Shown here one piece after another: positions 46,770 through 55,883 of a stretch of DNA of 64,000 nt (position 1 is its first letter; the number at the start of each line of letters is the position of its first letter). The DNA lies in the NCBI GenBank assembly GCA_946886565.1, contig CAMPIX010000011.1, positions 1-64,000 of the forward strand, written 5' to 3'. This stretch comes from an uncultured Altererythrobacter sp. GTDB taxonomy: Bacteria; Pseudomonadota; Alphaproteobacteria; Sphingomonadales; Sphingomonadaceae. The notes beneath the pieces were generated by a model, which was given only the letters and a program-made list of their open reading frames with translations, made no database searches and was not told the origin of the DNA. The translations under genes and the position numbers were made by a program.

Positions 46770-46807
46770 TCCCGCCAGTCCCGGTTGCCGCAACGCGCCT
46801 TCCGCGA

Positions 46808-47491
46808 TCAGCCGACAGCCCTCACGGCTTCGCCGTCATCGGCGGGCTCGGCCGCCTTGCGCGTACGCGGAGCGCGCCTCTTTTTCGGAGCTTCGCCTTC
46901 CTCGCCGCCGATCGAAGGCGGGAGCGCCGCGGCGTCGATCTCGCCGTCATCCTTGGCCGACGCTCCGCGCGGCTTGCGCGGCTTGCGCCCTTCGGCGCGC
47001 GGCTGACGGTCCTCGCCGCGGGTCTGGCGGCCTTCGCTGCGCGGCTGGCGCTTGAACGGATTGTCCGCGGGTTCGTAGTCCGACTCGTCGCTCTCGCGCC
47101 CCTCGTCCTCGCGCTCGCTCGCGTCGCTGCGGCCGTTGGACTCGTCGTCGCGACGGCCCCGAGGGCTACGCGACGGACGGCGACGGCTGTCGTGCTCGTC
47201 CTCGCTGTCATCGTCGTCCTGATCGCGATCGTCCTGGCGCTTGCCGCGCTGTTCGTCCTGGCGAGCCTTGTTGTCGGCGATCACGCGGAAATAGTGGTCG
47301 GCGAACTGCAGATAGTATTCGGCCTGCACCCGGTCGCCGTTGTGCTGGGCGTCCTGCGCCAGCTTCTTGTACTTGTCGAGCAACTGGGGAGCATTGCCGC
47401 GCGCCCTGCTGTCGATCCGGTTGCTCTGGTTGCCGCCGCCCTGCGGGCGATTGCCGCGGCCGCGGCGGCGATTACTGCGATGATTGTTCAA
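46808..47491 (-). CDS. DUF4167 protein, RNA-binding-like
   Basis: A 227-residue, highly charged protein. The N-terminal part (about residues 1-75) is the DUF4167 domain: NNHRSNRRRGRGNRPQGGG, then SNRIDSRARGNAPQLLDKY and QYYLQFADHYFRVI-type residues (here EYYLQFADHYFRVIADNKAR). The rest is Arg/Asp/Glu-rich low complexity. The family is alphaproteobacterial and unassigned; basic RGG-like character suggests nucleic-acid binding. I start at TTG 47489-47491, preceded by GAGGAAGAG; upstream starts would add low-quality sequence. A 253-bp gap separates it from prmC. Confidence 0.8.
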   Translation of the reverse strand: MNNHRSNRRRGRGNRPQGGGNQSNRIDSRARGNAPQLLDKYKKLAQDAQHNGDRVQAEYYLQFADHYFRVIADNKARQDEQRGKRQDDRDQDDDDSEDEHDSRRRPSRSPRGRRDDESNGRSDASEREDEGRESDESDYEPADNPFKRQPRSEGRQTRGEDRQPRAEGRKPRKPRGASAKDDGEIDAAALPPSIGGEEGEAPKKRRAPRTRKAAEPADDGEAVRAVG

Positions 47492-47744
47492 GGAATTCTC
47501 TTCCTCATTCGGGACCGCCCTGCCGGCACCATTGCCCGTGCGGTCGCATGACCCCTCTCCGCGTCCGCTGCCGCGGCTCGCGGTTGCTCCATCTGCACCT
47601 GTGCGCGGAGCCTCTTCGCCCGGCCGGTTTGCAAATGTAGGAACAAGACCCAGCCGGGAGGCGAACGCGCCGCGAACCGGTGGCCTTGCGTCAGAGTTAG
47701 CTATCGCGAGCGCCTTTGCCAACCCCTAACGCAAAATCCCCCCT

Positions 47745-48584
47745 CTAACGCAAGATCAATGCCCGCGGCCGCCCGGCGAGGTCGTGGCGCAACTGGGTCG
47801 AAAATCCCGCACTGTGCGCGATCTCGCCGACCGGTCCGGCCTGTGACGCACCGATTTCGAGCACCGTAGCCCCATCCGGGGTCAGCAGCGCGCGCAACTG
47901 CGGGATCAGCACGCGATAGTCGTCGAGCCCCTCGGGCCCCGCGAACAGCGCGCCGGCAGGCTCGTGATCGCGCACCGTGGGCGCGAGATCGGCGGCGTCC
48001 TCGACATAGGGCGGGTTGGCGAGAACAAGGTCGAATGTGCCGAGGTCCGCCGCCCAGCCCGCTTCGTGCCAGTCGGCGAGCGTCAATTGGGCACGCTCGG
48101 CCACGCCAAGCCGTGCGGCGTTCTCCGCCGCGACCGCGAGCGCGGCCGCCGAGCGGTCGATCCCGACGCCCCGCCAGCCGGGCTTCTCCGCCAGAAAGCT
48201 CAGCAGGAGCGCACCCGAACCGACGCCCAGATCGAGAACGCGCCCGCGCTCTGCCGCGCCCACGAGCGCCGCCGCCAGCGTCGCCTCGCTGTCGCCGCGG
48301 GGAATCAGCACATCGGGGGTAACCCGGAACGCGCGGCCGAAAAACTCCTGCTCCCCGACGATATAGGCAACCGGCTCGTGCCCCGTGCGCCGCTCGACCA
48401 AGGCAGCGAACCCGGCAGGCTCCGGCTCGCGCATATGCCGCAGCAGTATCTCTGAACGCGAGACGCCGAGCGCATGCGCCATCAGGAGCTCGGCATCGAG
48501 CCGTCCGGTGTCCGAGGTTTCGGCCAAGCGCGCCGTCGCCTCTCGCAATGCCCCGGCGATAGTGACTTCGCCCTCGTCAGCCAT
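47745..48584 (-). CDS. prmC: Peptide chain release factor N5-glutamine methyltransferase
   Basis: The 279-residue SAM-dependent enzyme methylates the Gln of the GGQ motif in release factors. [20 protein letters not shown] (SAM site, about residues 114-133), [20 protein letters not shown] and the catalytic [16 protein letters not shown] are visible. Note IPRGDSE where most have IPRPETE. The ATG lies inside the last codons of prfA (8-bp overlap), which pairs the enzyme with its substrate. Confidence 0.94.
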   Translation of the reverse strand: MADEGEVTIAGALREATARLAETSDTGRLDAELLMAHALGVSRSEILLRHMREPEPAGFAALVERRTGHEPVAYIVGEQEFFGRAFRVTPDVLIPRGDSEATLAAALVGAAERGRVLDLGVGSGALLLSFLAEKPGWRGVGIDRSAAALAVAAENAARLGVAERAQLTLADWHEAGWAADLGTFDLVLANPPYVEDAADLAPTVRDHEPAGALFAGPEGLDDYRVLIPQLRALLTPDGATVLEIGASQAGPVGEIAHSAGFSTQLRHDLAGRPRALILR

Positions 48585-49647
48585 CCATCGCCGCCAGGCG
48601 CTTCGCCTCGTCCTCGGCGGTGAGCGCGTCGACCAGTTCACCCAGCCCCGGCCCGGCGAGCACTTCCTCCAGCTTATGCAGCGTCAGCCCGATGCGGTGG
48701 TCGGTCACGCGGCCTTGCGGGAAGTTGTAGGTGCGGATGCGTTCGGAGCGATCGCCCGAACCGACCATCGCCTTCCTCGCTTCGGCCTCGGCGCCCTGCG
48801 CCGCGTCGCGCTGCGCCTCGAACAGGCGCGCGCGCAGCACTTGCATCGCCTTTTCCTTGTTCTTGTGCTGGCTGCGCCCGTCCTGACAGGTGACGATCAC
48901 CCCGCTCGGCAAGTGCGTGATGCGCACCGCGCTGTCGGTGGTGTTGACGTGCTGCCCGCCCGCCCCGCTCGCGCGATAGACGTCGATCTTCAGGTCCTTG
49001 TCCTCGATCTGGACGTCGACCTCGCCCGGCTCGGGCAGCACAGCGACGGTGGCGGCGGAGGTGTGGATGCGCCCGCCGCTCTCGGTCACCGGCACGCGCT
49101 GGACGCGATGGACGCCGCTCTCGAACTTCAACTTCGCGAACACGCCGGAACCCGCGACATTGGCGACCACTTCCTTGAGCCCGCCGATGTCGGAGGCGTT
49201 CACGCTGATCGTCTCGACCCGCCAGCCCTGCTCGGCGGCGAAGCGTTCGTACATGCGGAACAGGTCGGCGGCGAACAGCGCGGCCTCGTCGCCTCCGGTG
49301 CCAGCGCGGATTTCGAGCATCGCGGGCCGCGCATCGGCCGCGTCGCGCGGCAACATCGCCACCGCGAGCGCGCGCTCGGCCTCGGGCAGAGCTGCGCGCA
49401 GCCGCATGATCTCTTCCTCGGCAAGCGCTTTCATGTCGGGATCGGCATCGTCGAGCTTCTCGAGCTCGGCGAGCTCGCCGCGCATCGTGCGCACGCCTTC
49501 CGCCGCGCGCGCGACCGGCTCGAGCTCGGCATAGTCGCGGCTCGCGCCAACGAACGCCTCGCCCTCGAGCGTGCCCGAAGCCAGCCGCGCCTCGAGCTCG
49601 GCAAAGCGATGCCCGATCTGTTGCAGGCGTTCGGCGGGGATGGTCAT
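48577..49647 (-). CDS. prfA: Peptide chain release factor 1
   Basis: The 356-residue factor ends translation at UAA and UAG. It carries [20 protein letters not shown] (about residues 110-129), the catalytic [20 protein letters not shown] (GGQ about 227-229) and [21 protein letters not shown] PxT-type codon-reading loop is present in the central domain. Its ATG overlaps the hisS stop as ATGA, and its end overlaps prmC, so three genes are coupled. Confidence 0.96.
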   Translation of the reverse strand: MTIPAERLQQIGHRFAELEARLASGTLEGEAFVGASRDYAELEPVARAAEGVRTMRGELAELEKLDDADPDMKALAEEEIMRLRAALPEAERALAVAMLPRDAADARPAMLEIRAGTGGDEAALFAADLFRMYERFAAEQGWRVETISVNASDIGGLKEVVANVAGSGVFAKLKFESGVHRVQRVPVTESGGRIHTSAATVAVLPEPGEVDVQIEDKDLKIDVYRASGAGGQHVNTTDSAVRITHLPSGVIVTCQDGRSQHKNKEKAMQVLRARLFEAQRDAAQGAEAEARKAMVGSGDRSERIRTYNFPQGRVTDHRIGLTLHKLEEVLAGPGLGELVDALTAEDEAKRLAAMDG

Positions 49648-50984
49648 TGACGCTCCAAACGACCCTTTGCGTACGCCGCCTCAACCGCTTCCTTCCCGCC
49701 ATACAGATATGTGGTGGTGTAGGTAGCGCCGTAGTTTGCGCTCTCGACGACATCCATCAAGCGATCGGCCTGCTCGCCAGTCTTCAGGTTCTTCACCCTG
49801 ATCGTGCGGTTCTGCAGCTCGTCTTCACCCACGAGCAAAACCATGTTTGCACCAGAGCTGTCCGCTTTTTGCATCCGCTTCTTCGGATTGCCCCGGAATG
49901 CCATATCGCAATAGAGGTTCTTCCGGCGCAGCTTGGCGATCAAACCTACACAGTAGGCCTCGGCTTCCTCTCCGATCGGCACCAGAACCAAATCCGTCCG
50001 GTCTCCGCGGCCTTTCCTAACCAACATCGCCAACCGCTCGATCCCCGCGGCCCAGCCGACCGCGGGCGTCGGCGCACCGCTCAAGCTCTCCATCAAGCCA
50101 TCGTAGCGCCCGCCGCCCAGCACCGTGCTCTGGCTGCCGAGCACACCCGCCGCCGCCGAGCCCTCCTCGGGCACGAACTCGAACGCGGTGTGGCGATAGT
50201 AGTCGAGCCCGCGCACCAGGCTTTCGGCGCGCTGCCACTTCACCCCGGCGGCATCGAGCCCGCTCGTCACCGCCTCGAAGAACGCCAGCGCCTCGTCCGA
50301 CAGAAACGCGTCGATCTTCGGCGCATCCGCCACGAAGCGCCGGTCGCGCGGGTCCTTGCTGTCGAGGATGCGCAGCGGGTTCGCTTCGAGGCGTTTCTGC
50401 GAATCCTCGCTCAACTCGCCGCGCACCTGCCGGAAGTGCTCGACCAGCGCGGCGCGCCAGGCTTCACGGCTGTCGGCGTCGCCGAGCGTGTTGAGGTGCA
50501 ACGCCACCCCCTCGATCCCGAGCTCGCGCAGCAGCTGATCCGCCATTGCGAGCAGCTCGACATCCGCCTGCGGCTCGGCCGCGCCGATGATCTCGGCGTC
50601 GAGCTGGTGGAACTGGCGATAGCGGCCCTTCTGCGGGCGCTCGTAACGGAACAGCGGGCCGTGCGTCGCGACTTTCAGCGGCGCGTGCTGCTGCCAGCCG
50701 TTGGTCAGCCAGGCGCGGGCGATCCCCGCGGTGAACTCGGGCCGCAGGGTCAGCGATTCGCCGCCGCGGTCATCGAACGAGTACATCTCCTTCGAGACGA
50801 TATCGGTCGTCTCGCCGATCGAGCGCGCGAAGACCTCGGTCTTCTCGAACACCGGCATCTCGATCCGGCGGAAGCGGTAGAGCCGCCGCACGCGCTCGAA
50901 GGTTTCGACCACGTGCGCGAACGCCTCGGCCTCTGGCCCGAAAATGTCCTGCGTTCCACGGATAGCTTGCGGTGTTTTCGCCAT
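49644..50984 (-). CDS. hisS: Histidyl-tRNA synthetase
   Basis: A 446-residue class II synthetase. Motif-type segments [52 protein letters not shown] and [14 protein letters not shown] are present; the anticodon-binding domain follows from about residue 335. I start at ATG 50984 ([10 protein letters not shown]). The 3' part (about 49650-50030) is clearly lower in GC than the 5' part: 55%, 55%, 52% and 62% in four 60-base lines against 76% in 50041-50160. The reading frame is intact. This suggests recombination that replaced the C-terminal domain. Confidence 0.95.
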   Translation of the reverse strand: MAKTPQAIRGTQDIFGPEAEAFAHVVETFERVRRLYRFRRIEMPVFEKTEVFARSIGETTDIVSKEMYSFDDRGGESLTLRPEFTAGIARAWLTNGWQQHAPLKVATHGPLFRYERPQKGRYRQFHQLDAEIIGAAEPQADVELLAMADQLLRELGIEGVALHLNTLGDADSREAWRAALVEHFRQVRGELSEDSQKRLEANPLRILDSKDPRDRRFVADAPKIDAFLSDEALAFFEAVTSGLDAAGVKWQRAESLVRGLDYYRHTAFEFVPEEGSAAAGVLGSQSTVLGGGRYDGLMESLSGAPTPAVGWAAGIERLAMLVRKGRGDRTDLVLVPIGEEAEAYCVGLIAKLRRKNLYCDMAFRGNPKKRMQKADSSGANMVLLVGEDELQNRTIRVKNLKTGEQADRLMDVVESANYGATYTTTYLYGGKEAVEAAYAKGRLERQ

Positions 50985-51095
50985 GGCCCGCGCGATTAGG
51001 GCCATGCGCCCCCTTCCGCAATCCTGCACCAGCCGCTAGAGGCCCGCGCGCGAAAGTCCTTTGGGAGAGGGGCCGACCGCAACACGAGAGAACGC

Positions 51096-51626
51096 ATGCG
51101 CATCGACAAGGTCCCCGTGGGCGACAATCCGCCCGAAAGCCTCAACGTCATCATCGAGGTTCCGACCGGCGGCGAGCCGGTGAAGTACGAGTTCGACAAG
51201 GAGAGCGGCGCGCTGTTCGTCGACCGCATCCTCCACACCCCGATGCGCTATCCGGCGAACTACGGCTTCGTGCCGCACACGCTTTCGCCCGACGGCGATC
51301 CGCTCGACGCGCTGGTGATCGCGCGCAGCCCGTTCATCGCCGGCTGCGTGGTGCGTGCCCGCCCGATCGGCGTGCTGAACCTCGAGGACGAGCACGGCGG
51401 CGACGAGAAGCTGATCTGCGTGCCGATCGACACGACGTTCCCGTATTATTCGGATGTCGCCGAGACCAAGGATCTGCCCTCGATCATCTTCCAGCAGATC
51501 GAGCACTTCTTCACCCACTACAAGGATCTGGAAAAGGAAAAGTGGGTCCGCGTCGGCCAGTGGGGCGACGCAGCCGAAGCCCGGCGGATCATCGTCGAAT
51601 CGATCGCGCGGGCGAAGCAGGGCTGA
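51096..51626 (+). CDS. ppa: Inorganic pyrophosphatase
   Basis: A 176-residue family I soluble enzyme that hydrolyses pyrophosphate. FVDRILHTPMRYPANYGFVP (about residues 39-58) and the metal site DGDPLDALVIARSP (about 66-79) with its three Asp residues are present, as is KDLPSIIFQQIEHFFTHYKD. Standard length. Divergent from hisS with 111 bp between start codons. Confidence 0.97.
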   Translation: MRIDKVPVGDNPPESLNVIIEVPTGGEPVKYEFDKESGALFVDRILHTPMRYPANYGFVPHTLSPDGDPLDALVIARSPFIAGCVVRARPIGVLNLEDEHGGDEKLICVPIDTTFPYYSDVAETKDLPSIIFQQIEHFFTHYKDLEKEKWVRVGQWGDAAEARRIIVESIARAKQG

Positions 51627-51726
51627 AGCCGGGTGCGAGTCCCCCACGCAGGCGGGGGCCTCCGGCAGTGGAAGGGCGCCCCGGCGGCCTGAGGCCCCCG
51701 CCTCCGCGGCGAGGCGGAGCTTGCCG

Positions 51727-53085
51727 CTACTCCACCGGCCGTTTCGGGTCGAGCAGGTCCCGGCCATCGTCCTGCGCGCGTTCGGCCTCGACCATTTTGG
51801 CCACTTCCTCCTGCGGCGCGATGTCGTGGGGGCGGTGGTCGGCCGGCGGCGGAGCGGCCTTTTCTCCGGCCGGTTCGGCGCTCCCGACCGGCAGCGGCGG
51901 TGCGGGCGAATCGAACCGCAGGCGGTAGATCGGCTCGGGCAGGGCAAAGCCTTCCGCCTCCAGCTTCGCCTTGACCACCGCGATCGCGCGGCTGCGCGCC
52001 TGGAACCAGTCGGTCTCGCGCTGGTCGATCCAGCCGAGGAACCGCAGCACGATGTTCGAATCGCCGACTTCGATCACCCGCGCCTCGGGCGCCGGATCGC
52101 CCAACACGAACGGCAGCGCCGCCAGCCCCTCGCGCCCCACCCGCCGGCCCGCGTCCGGATCGTCCCCGGCGTCGATCCCCAGATCGAACTCGAAGCGCCG
52201 CTGGGGATTGCGCGTGTAATTGAGGATCACCGCCTTGAAGACCGTGGCGTTGGGGATGCGCAGGTGGTTGCCGTCGAGCGTCATCAGCACGGTCGCGCGG
52301 CTGGTCAGGCGGACCACGCGGCCTTCCATCTGATCGACCAGCACGTGATCGTTGGCCCTGAAGGGCTGGCGCAGGCTGAGCATGAGCGAGGCGACGTAGT
52401 TCTCGATCGTGTCGCGCATCGCGAAGCCGAGCGCGATGCCGACCACCCCCGCACCGCCGAGCACCGCACCCATCAGCGCCCCCGCGCCGAGCATGTCGAG
52501 CGCGACGACCAGGCCGATCACGATGAACACGAAGCGGATTGCGCTCGCAGCCAGTTCGGCGAGGAACACGTTGGGCAAGAGCCGCCGCCAGAGACCGTGC
52601 AGCCCGGCGAGCAGATAGCCGGCCGCCGCGATGAGAATCGCGAGCGCGAGCGCCAGCCCGATCAGCGGCAGCATCGCGACGAGCTTGCCGAACCGCTCCG
52701 TCACGCTGCCCAGCGCCGAAAGGTTGCGGTTCACCGAAACGTCGCGGGTGATGGCGTTCTCGACCGTGGCGACGCCCACGACGCGGCTGGCGATCCGTTC
52801 GGCGCGCTCGATATCGCCGGCGGTCGGGGCGGTGCCGGAGAGGATGACCACGCCTTCGCGCGCGACCACCTCGACTTCGGACAGGGCCGCGATCTCGCCG
52901 AAGATCGCCCGGATGCGGCCCGCGATTCGTGCGTCCACCGCGGCATCCTGCCGGTCGGCGATCGCAGGTTCGGCGGCCGCCGGCGTGGCGCTCGTCGCCG
53001 GCGCGGCGGGGACCATCGGGGCGGCAGCAAGGGGGGCCGCCAGCAGCAAGATCGGCAGCGCAAGGGCCCGGAACACGCCGCGCAT
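51727..53085 (-). CDS. BON-domain MscS-type mechanosensitive channel
   Basis: A 452-residue membrane protein. A signal-like N-terminus (MRGVFRALALPILLLAAPLA) and an Ala/Pro stretch lead to a BON domain (about residues 50-118: VDARIAGRIRAIFGEIAALS, then VEVVAREGVVILSGTAPTAG). Three helices (from about 140, 185 and 207) precede the MscS part, with GVVGIALGFAMRDTIENYVA (about 217-236), PFRANDHVLVDQMEGRV and IPNATVFKAVILNYTRNP. BON domains bind phospholipid surfaces. It is separated from pmbA by 5 bp and probably cotranscribed. Confidence 0.88.
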   Translation of the reverse strand: MRGVFRALALPILLLAAPLAAAPMVPAAPATSATPAAAEPAIADRQDAAVDARIAGRIRAIFGEIAALSEVEVVAREGVVILSGTAPTAGDIERAERIASRVVGVATVENAITRDVSVNRNLSALGSVTERFGKLVAMLPLIGLALALAILIAAAGYLLAGLHGLWRRLLPNVFLAELAASAIRFVFIVIGLVVALDMLGAGALMGAVLGGAGVVGIALGFAMRDTIENYVASLMLSLRQPFRANDHVLVDQMEGRVVRLTSRATVLMTLDGNHLRIPNATVFKAVILNYTRNPQRRFEFDLGIDAGDDPDAGRRVGREGLAALPFVLGDPAPEARVIEVGDSNIVLRFLGWIDQRETDWFQARSRAIAVVKAKLEAEGFALPEPIYRLRFDSPAPPLPVGSAEPAGEKAAPPPADHRPHDIAPQEEVAKMVEAERAQDDGRDLLDPKRPVE

Positions 53086-53090
53086 CCGGC

Positions 53091-54434
53091 TCAGCTCCCC
53101 GCCACCGTCATGCCATCGACGCGCAGGGTCGGCACGTTGATCGAGCGGTGCATCTCGAGGTCGTCTGCCGCGCACAGCGTCGCGAACATCGCGAGCAGAT
53201 TGCCCGCGATCGTGAACTCGGCGATCGGCCCGGCCAATTCGCCGTTCACAATGCGAAAGCCCGTGGCGCCGCGGCTATAGTCGCCGGTGACGGGGTTGAC
53301 GCCCTGCCCGGCCATCTCGGTCACCAGCACGCCCTCGGCCACGTCCGCGATCAGCCCGGCACGCGAGACCGCACCCGCCGGGATGTGGAGGTTGCTCGCC
53401 GAAACGCCGGGCGAACCCGCGCCGCGCGAAGCGTGGCCGGTGGGCGCGAGCCCGAGCTTGCTGGCGCTCGCGACGTCGAGCAGCCAGCCGCCGAGCACGC
53501 CGCGGTCGACCAGCTTGCGCGGCGTGCAGGCCAGCCCCTCGCCGTCGAACGGGCGCGAGCGCAGCGCGCGCGGGCGGTGCGGGTCTTCGATCAGGTCGAT
53601 ATCTTCGGGAAACAGTCGCTCGCCCTCGCGGCCGAGCAGGAAGCTCGACCGGCTCGCGATCGCCGGACCCGCCATCGCGCCGACGAGGTAGCCCGCGAGC
53701 GAGGCGCCGACCCGCGGATCGAACAGCACCGGCATGCGCCCGCCTTTGGGTATCTCGGGGTTCAGCTTGGCGACGGTGCGCTCGCCCGCGAGCCGCCCGA
53801 TTGCCTCGGGTGCGGGCAGATCGGCGAAGTGGCGCGCGCTGCGCTGGGCGTAGTCGCGCTGCATCGCCGACCCCGCGCCGCCGATCACCACCGCGCTCAG
53901 CGTATGGTGCGTCGCGCCGTAAGCCCGCGCGAATCCGTGACTGGTCGCCAGCGCGAAGAGCGAGCGCCCGAACGCGGCGCCTGCACCCTCGCTGTTGGTC
54001 ACGCCCGCGACCGCGCGCGCGGCATCCTCCGCCTCCTCGGCGCGGCGGCGCAACACCTCAGGGGCGGGCTCGCCGCTGTCTTCGAGATCGAGCTCGGGCG
54101 CGCTGCCGCGGTCGAGCAGCTCCTCGGGCGCGAGGCCGGCGTGGGGATCCTCGGGCGCGACGCGCGCCATCGCGACCGCGCGTTCGGCGAGGTCGTCGAG
54201 CGCGGCGGGCGCGAAGTCGCTCGTCTCGATCGAGGCCGAGCGCTTGCCGACGAACACCCGCAGCGAGATGTCCTCACCTTCGGAGCGCTCGACTTCCTCG
54301 AGCTTGCCCAGCCGCACCGAGACGCCTTCGGAAGATTGCGCGCGCGCCGCGGCGTCGGCCGCGTCGGCGCCGTGGCGGCGGGCGGCCTCGATCAGTTGCG
54401 CGCAGCGATCGAGCGCGGTCGCGCCGTCGATCAT
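53091..54434 (-). CDS. pmbA: TldE/PmbA-family metalloprotease subunit
   Basis: A 447-residue member of the TldD/TldE (PmbA) family. With TldD it forms a heterodimeric protease; TldE lacks the zinc-binding HExxxH site, and none is seen here. Segments SEGVSVRLGKLEEVERSEGE, SLRVFVGKRSASIETSDF, FDGEGLACTPRKLVDRGVLG and ASNLHIPAGAVSRAGLI fit. The TldD partner is not in the window. Confidence 0.92.
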   Translation of the reverse strand: MIDGATALDRCAQLIEAARRHGADAADAAARAQSSEGVSVRLGKLEEVERSEGEDISLRVFVGKRSASIETSDFAPAALDDLAERAVAMARVAPEDPHAGLAPEELLDRGSAPELDLEDSGEPAPEVLRRRAEEAEDAARAVAGVTNSEGAGAAFGRSLFALATSHGFARAYGATHHTLSAVVIGGAGSAMQRDYAQRSARHFADLPAPEAIGRLAGERTVAKLNPEIPKGGRMPVLFDPRVGASLAGYLVGAMAGPAIASRSSFLLGREGERLFPEDIDLIEDPHRPRALRSRPFDGEGLACTPRKLVDRGVLGGWLLDVASASKLGLAPTGHASRGAGSPGVSASNLHIPAGAVSRAGLIADVAEGVLVTEMAGQGVNPVTGDYSRGATGFRIVNGELAGPIAEFTIAGNLLAMFATLCAADDLEMHRSINVPTLRVDGMTVAGS

Positions 54435-54502
54435 CGGATGGTTCCGGGGACTGTCATGCGCTCCCAGCTAGGAGGCGCCGCCTCGCGCGGCAAGGCGAGG
54501 AT

Positions 54503-54892
54503 TCAGGCGATCACGGCGATCGACATGAACAACGCCGTCAGCCCCAGGGGGAGCAATATGGCGAGCGCCCAGAGCAGGATCTGATCGCGGCGAAAGGCGC
54601 TCCTGAGCGCGGGGTCGCTCGCCTCTTCGTCCGAAAGATCGCGCCAGCTCTTCTCGAACCGGCGGCAGGCTGGAATGATCGCCGCCACGAGGACGACGAG
54701 CGCCAGGTAGGGAAGGATCGAAGAGCCGATCTCCTTCATCGCGTGTACGGTGACGAAAATCTGCAGGGCGGTGTATACGAGCAGCGCGTAGGCGACATTG
54801 TCGCTCATCGCCTTGCGCCAATCGCGCGTCCGCGGCTTCGCGGCATAGTGCGGAGTCGTGTCGTCGTCCGTACGGTGAAGCGCCTTGGCCAT
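54503..54892 (-). CDS. Small membrane protein of unknown function
   Basis: A 129-residue protein with an N-terminal charged region (about residues 1-28), three hydrophobic helices (YALLVYTALQIFVTVHAM about 35-52, SILPYLALVVLVAAIIPACR about 58-77, LLWALAILLPLGLTALFMSI about 106-125) and the cytoplasmic loop FEKSWRDLSDEEASD. No family is recognised. ATG 54892 follows GGGGAGAAAG. It is divergent from lptB. Confidence 0.72.
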   Translation of the reverse strand: MAKALHRTDDDTTPHYAAKPRTRDWRKAMSDNVAYALLVYTALQIFVTVHAMKEIGSSILPYLALVVLVAAIIPACRRFEKSWRDLSDEEASDPALRSAFRRDQILLWALAILLPLGLTALFMSIAVIA

Positions 54893-55044
54893 GCGCTTTC
54901 TCCCCAATGTCCTCTTCCGAATCGGAGTATTCCAGAGCGCGCGCCCGCAATCAAGCGCGATCGCATATCCGTCCCGCCGCAGGTCATGCACGAATCCTGC
55001 CAAATCGCCGCCACGGGGGTTTCCTGCCGCCGCAGCGATGCTAC

Positions 55045-55854
55045 ATGGCCGGGAGCATGGACACCGCCGAACCCATTTCCGAAGCGCTCCCCACCGACCT
55101 CCCCTCGGTCGATGCCAGCGCCCCGCTGCCCAACGGCGGGCTCGAAGTGATCTCGATCGCCAAAAGCTACGACAAGCGCGCGGTACTGACCGACATCTCG
55201 CTCAGCGTCGGCAAGGGCGAAGTGCTGGGGCTGCTCGGCCCCAACGGTGCGGGCAAGACGACCTGCTTCTATTCGATCATGGGGCTGGTGAAACCCGACG
55301 CAGGCCGCATCCTGATGGATGGCGAGGATGTCACCAACCTGCCGATGTACCGGCGCGCGATCCTCGGCCTCGGCTACCTGCCGCAGGAAACGAGCATCTT
55401 CCGCGGCATGACGGTGGAGCAGAACATAAACTGCGTGCTCGAGATGGTCGAGCCCGATGCCGAGACCCGCGCGCGCGAACTCGAACGGCTGCTCGAGGAA
55501 TTCGGCCTCACGCGGCTGCGCGAGAGCGCGGCGATGGCGCTGTCGGGCGGCGAACGGCGGCGCTGCGAGATCGCCCGCGCGCTCGCGGCCAAGCCCTCGA
55601 TCATGCTGCTCGACGAACCCTTCGCGGGGATCGATCCGCTCTCGATCAGCGACATCCGCGACCTGGTGATCGACCTCAAGCAACGCGGCATCGGCGTTCT
55701 CATCACCGACCACAACGTGCGCGAGACGCTCGACATCGTCGACCGCGCCTGCATCATCTACGGCGGCCAGGTGCTCTTCGCCGGCACGCCGGAGGACCTC
55801 GTCGCCGACGAAAACGTGCGCCGGCTCTATCTGGGCGAAAGCTTCTCGCTGTGA
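55045..55854 (+). CDS. lptB: LPS-export ABC transporter ATP-binding protein
   Basis: An about 269-residue ABC ATPase of the LptB2FG LPS extractor. Walker A GPNGAGKTTCFYSIMGL (about residues 69-85), GLGYLPQETSIFRGMTVEQN, signature LSGGERRRCEIARAL, Walker B IMLLDEPFAGIDP and VLITDHNVRETLDI match LptB closely. The start is ATG 55045 or 55057 (MDTAEPISEA); neither has a good ribosome site. The usual upstream lptA/lptC genes are absent here, but rpoN follows as in most Proteobacteria. Confidence 0.94.
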   Translation: MAGSMDTAEPISEALPTDLPSVDASAPLPNGGLEVISIAKSYDKRAVLTDISLSVGKGEVLGLLGPNGAGKTTCFYSIMGLVKPDAGRILMDGEDVTNLPMYRRAILGLGYLPQETSIFRGMTVEQNINCVLEMVEPDAETRARELERLLEEFGLTRLRESAAMALSGGERRRCEIARALAAKPSIMLLDEPFAGIDPLSISDIRDLVIDLKQRGIGVLITDHNVRETLDIVDRACIIYGGQVLFAGTPEDLVADENVRRLYLGESFSL

Positions 55855-55883
55855 CCGTCCGCCGCCATTCCGTAGCGTAATCC

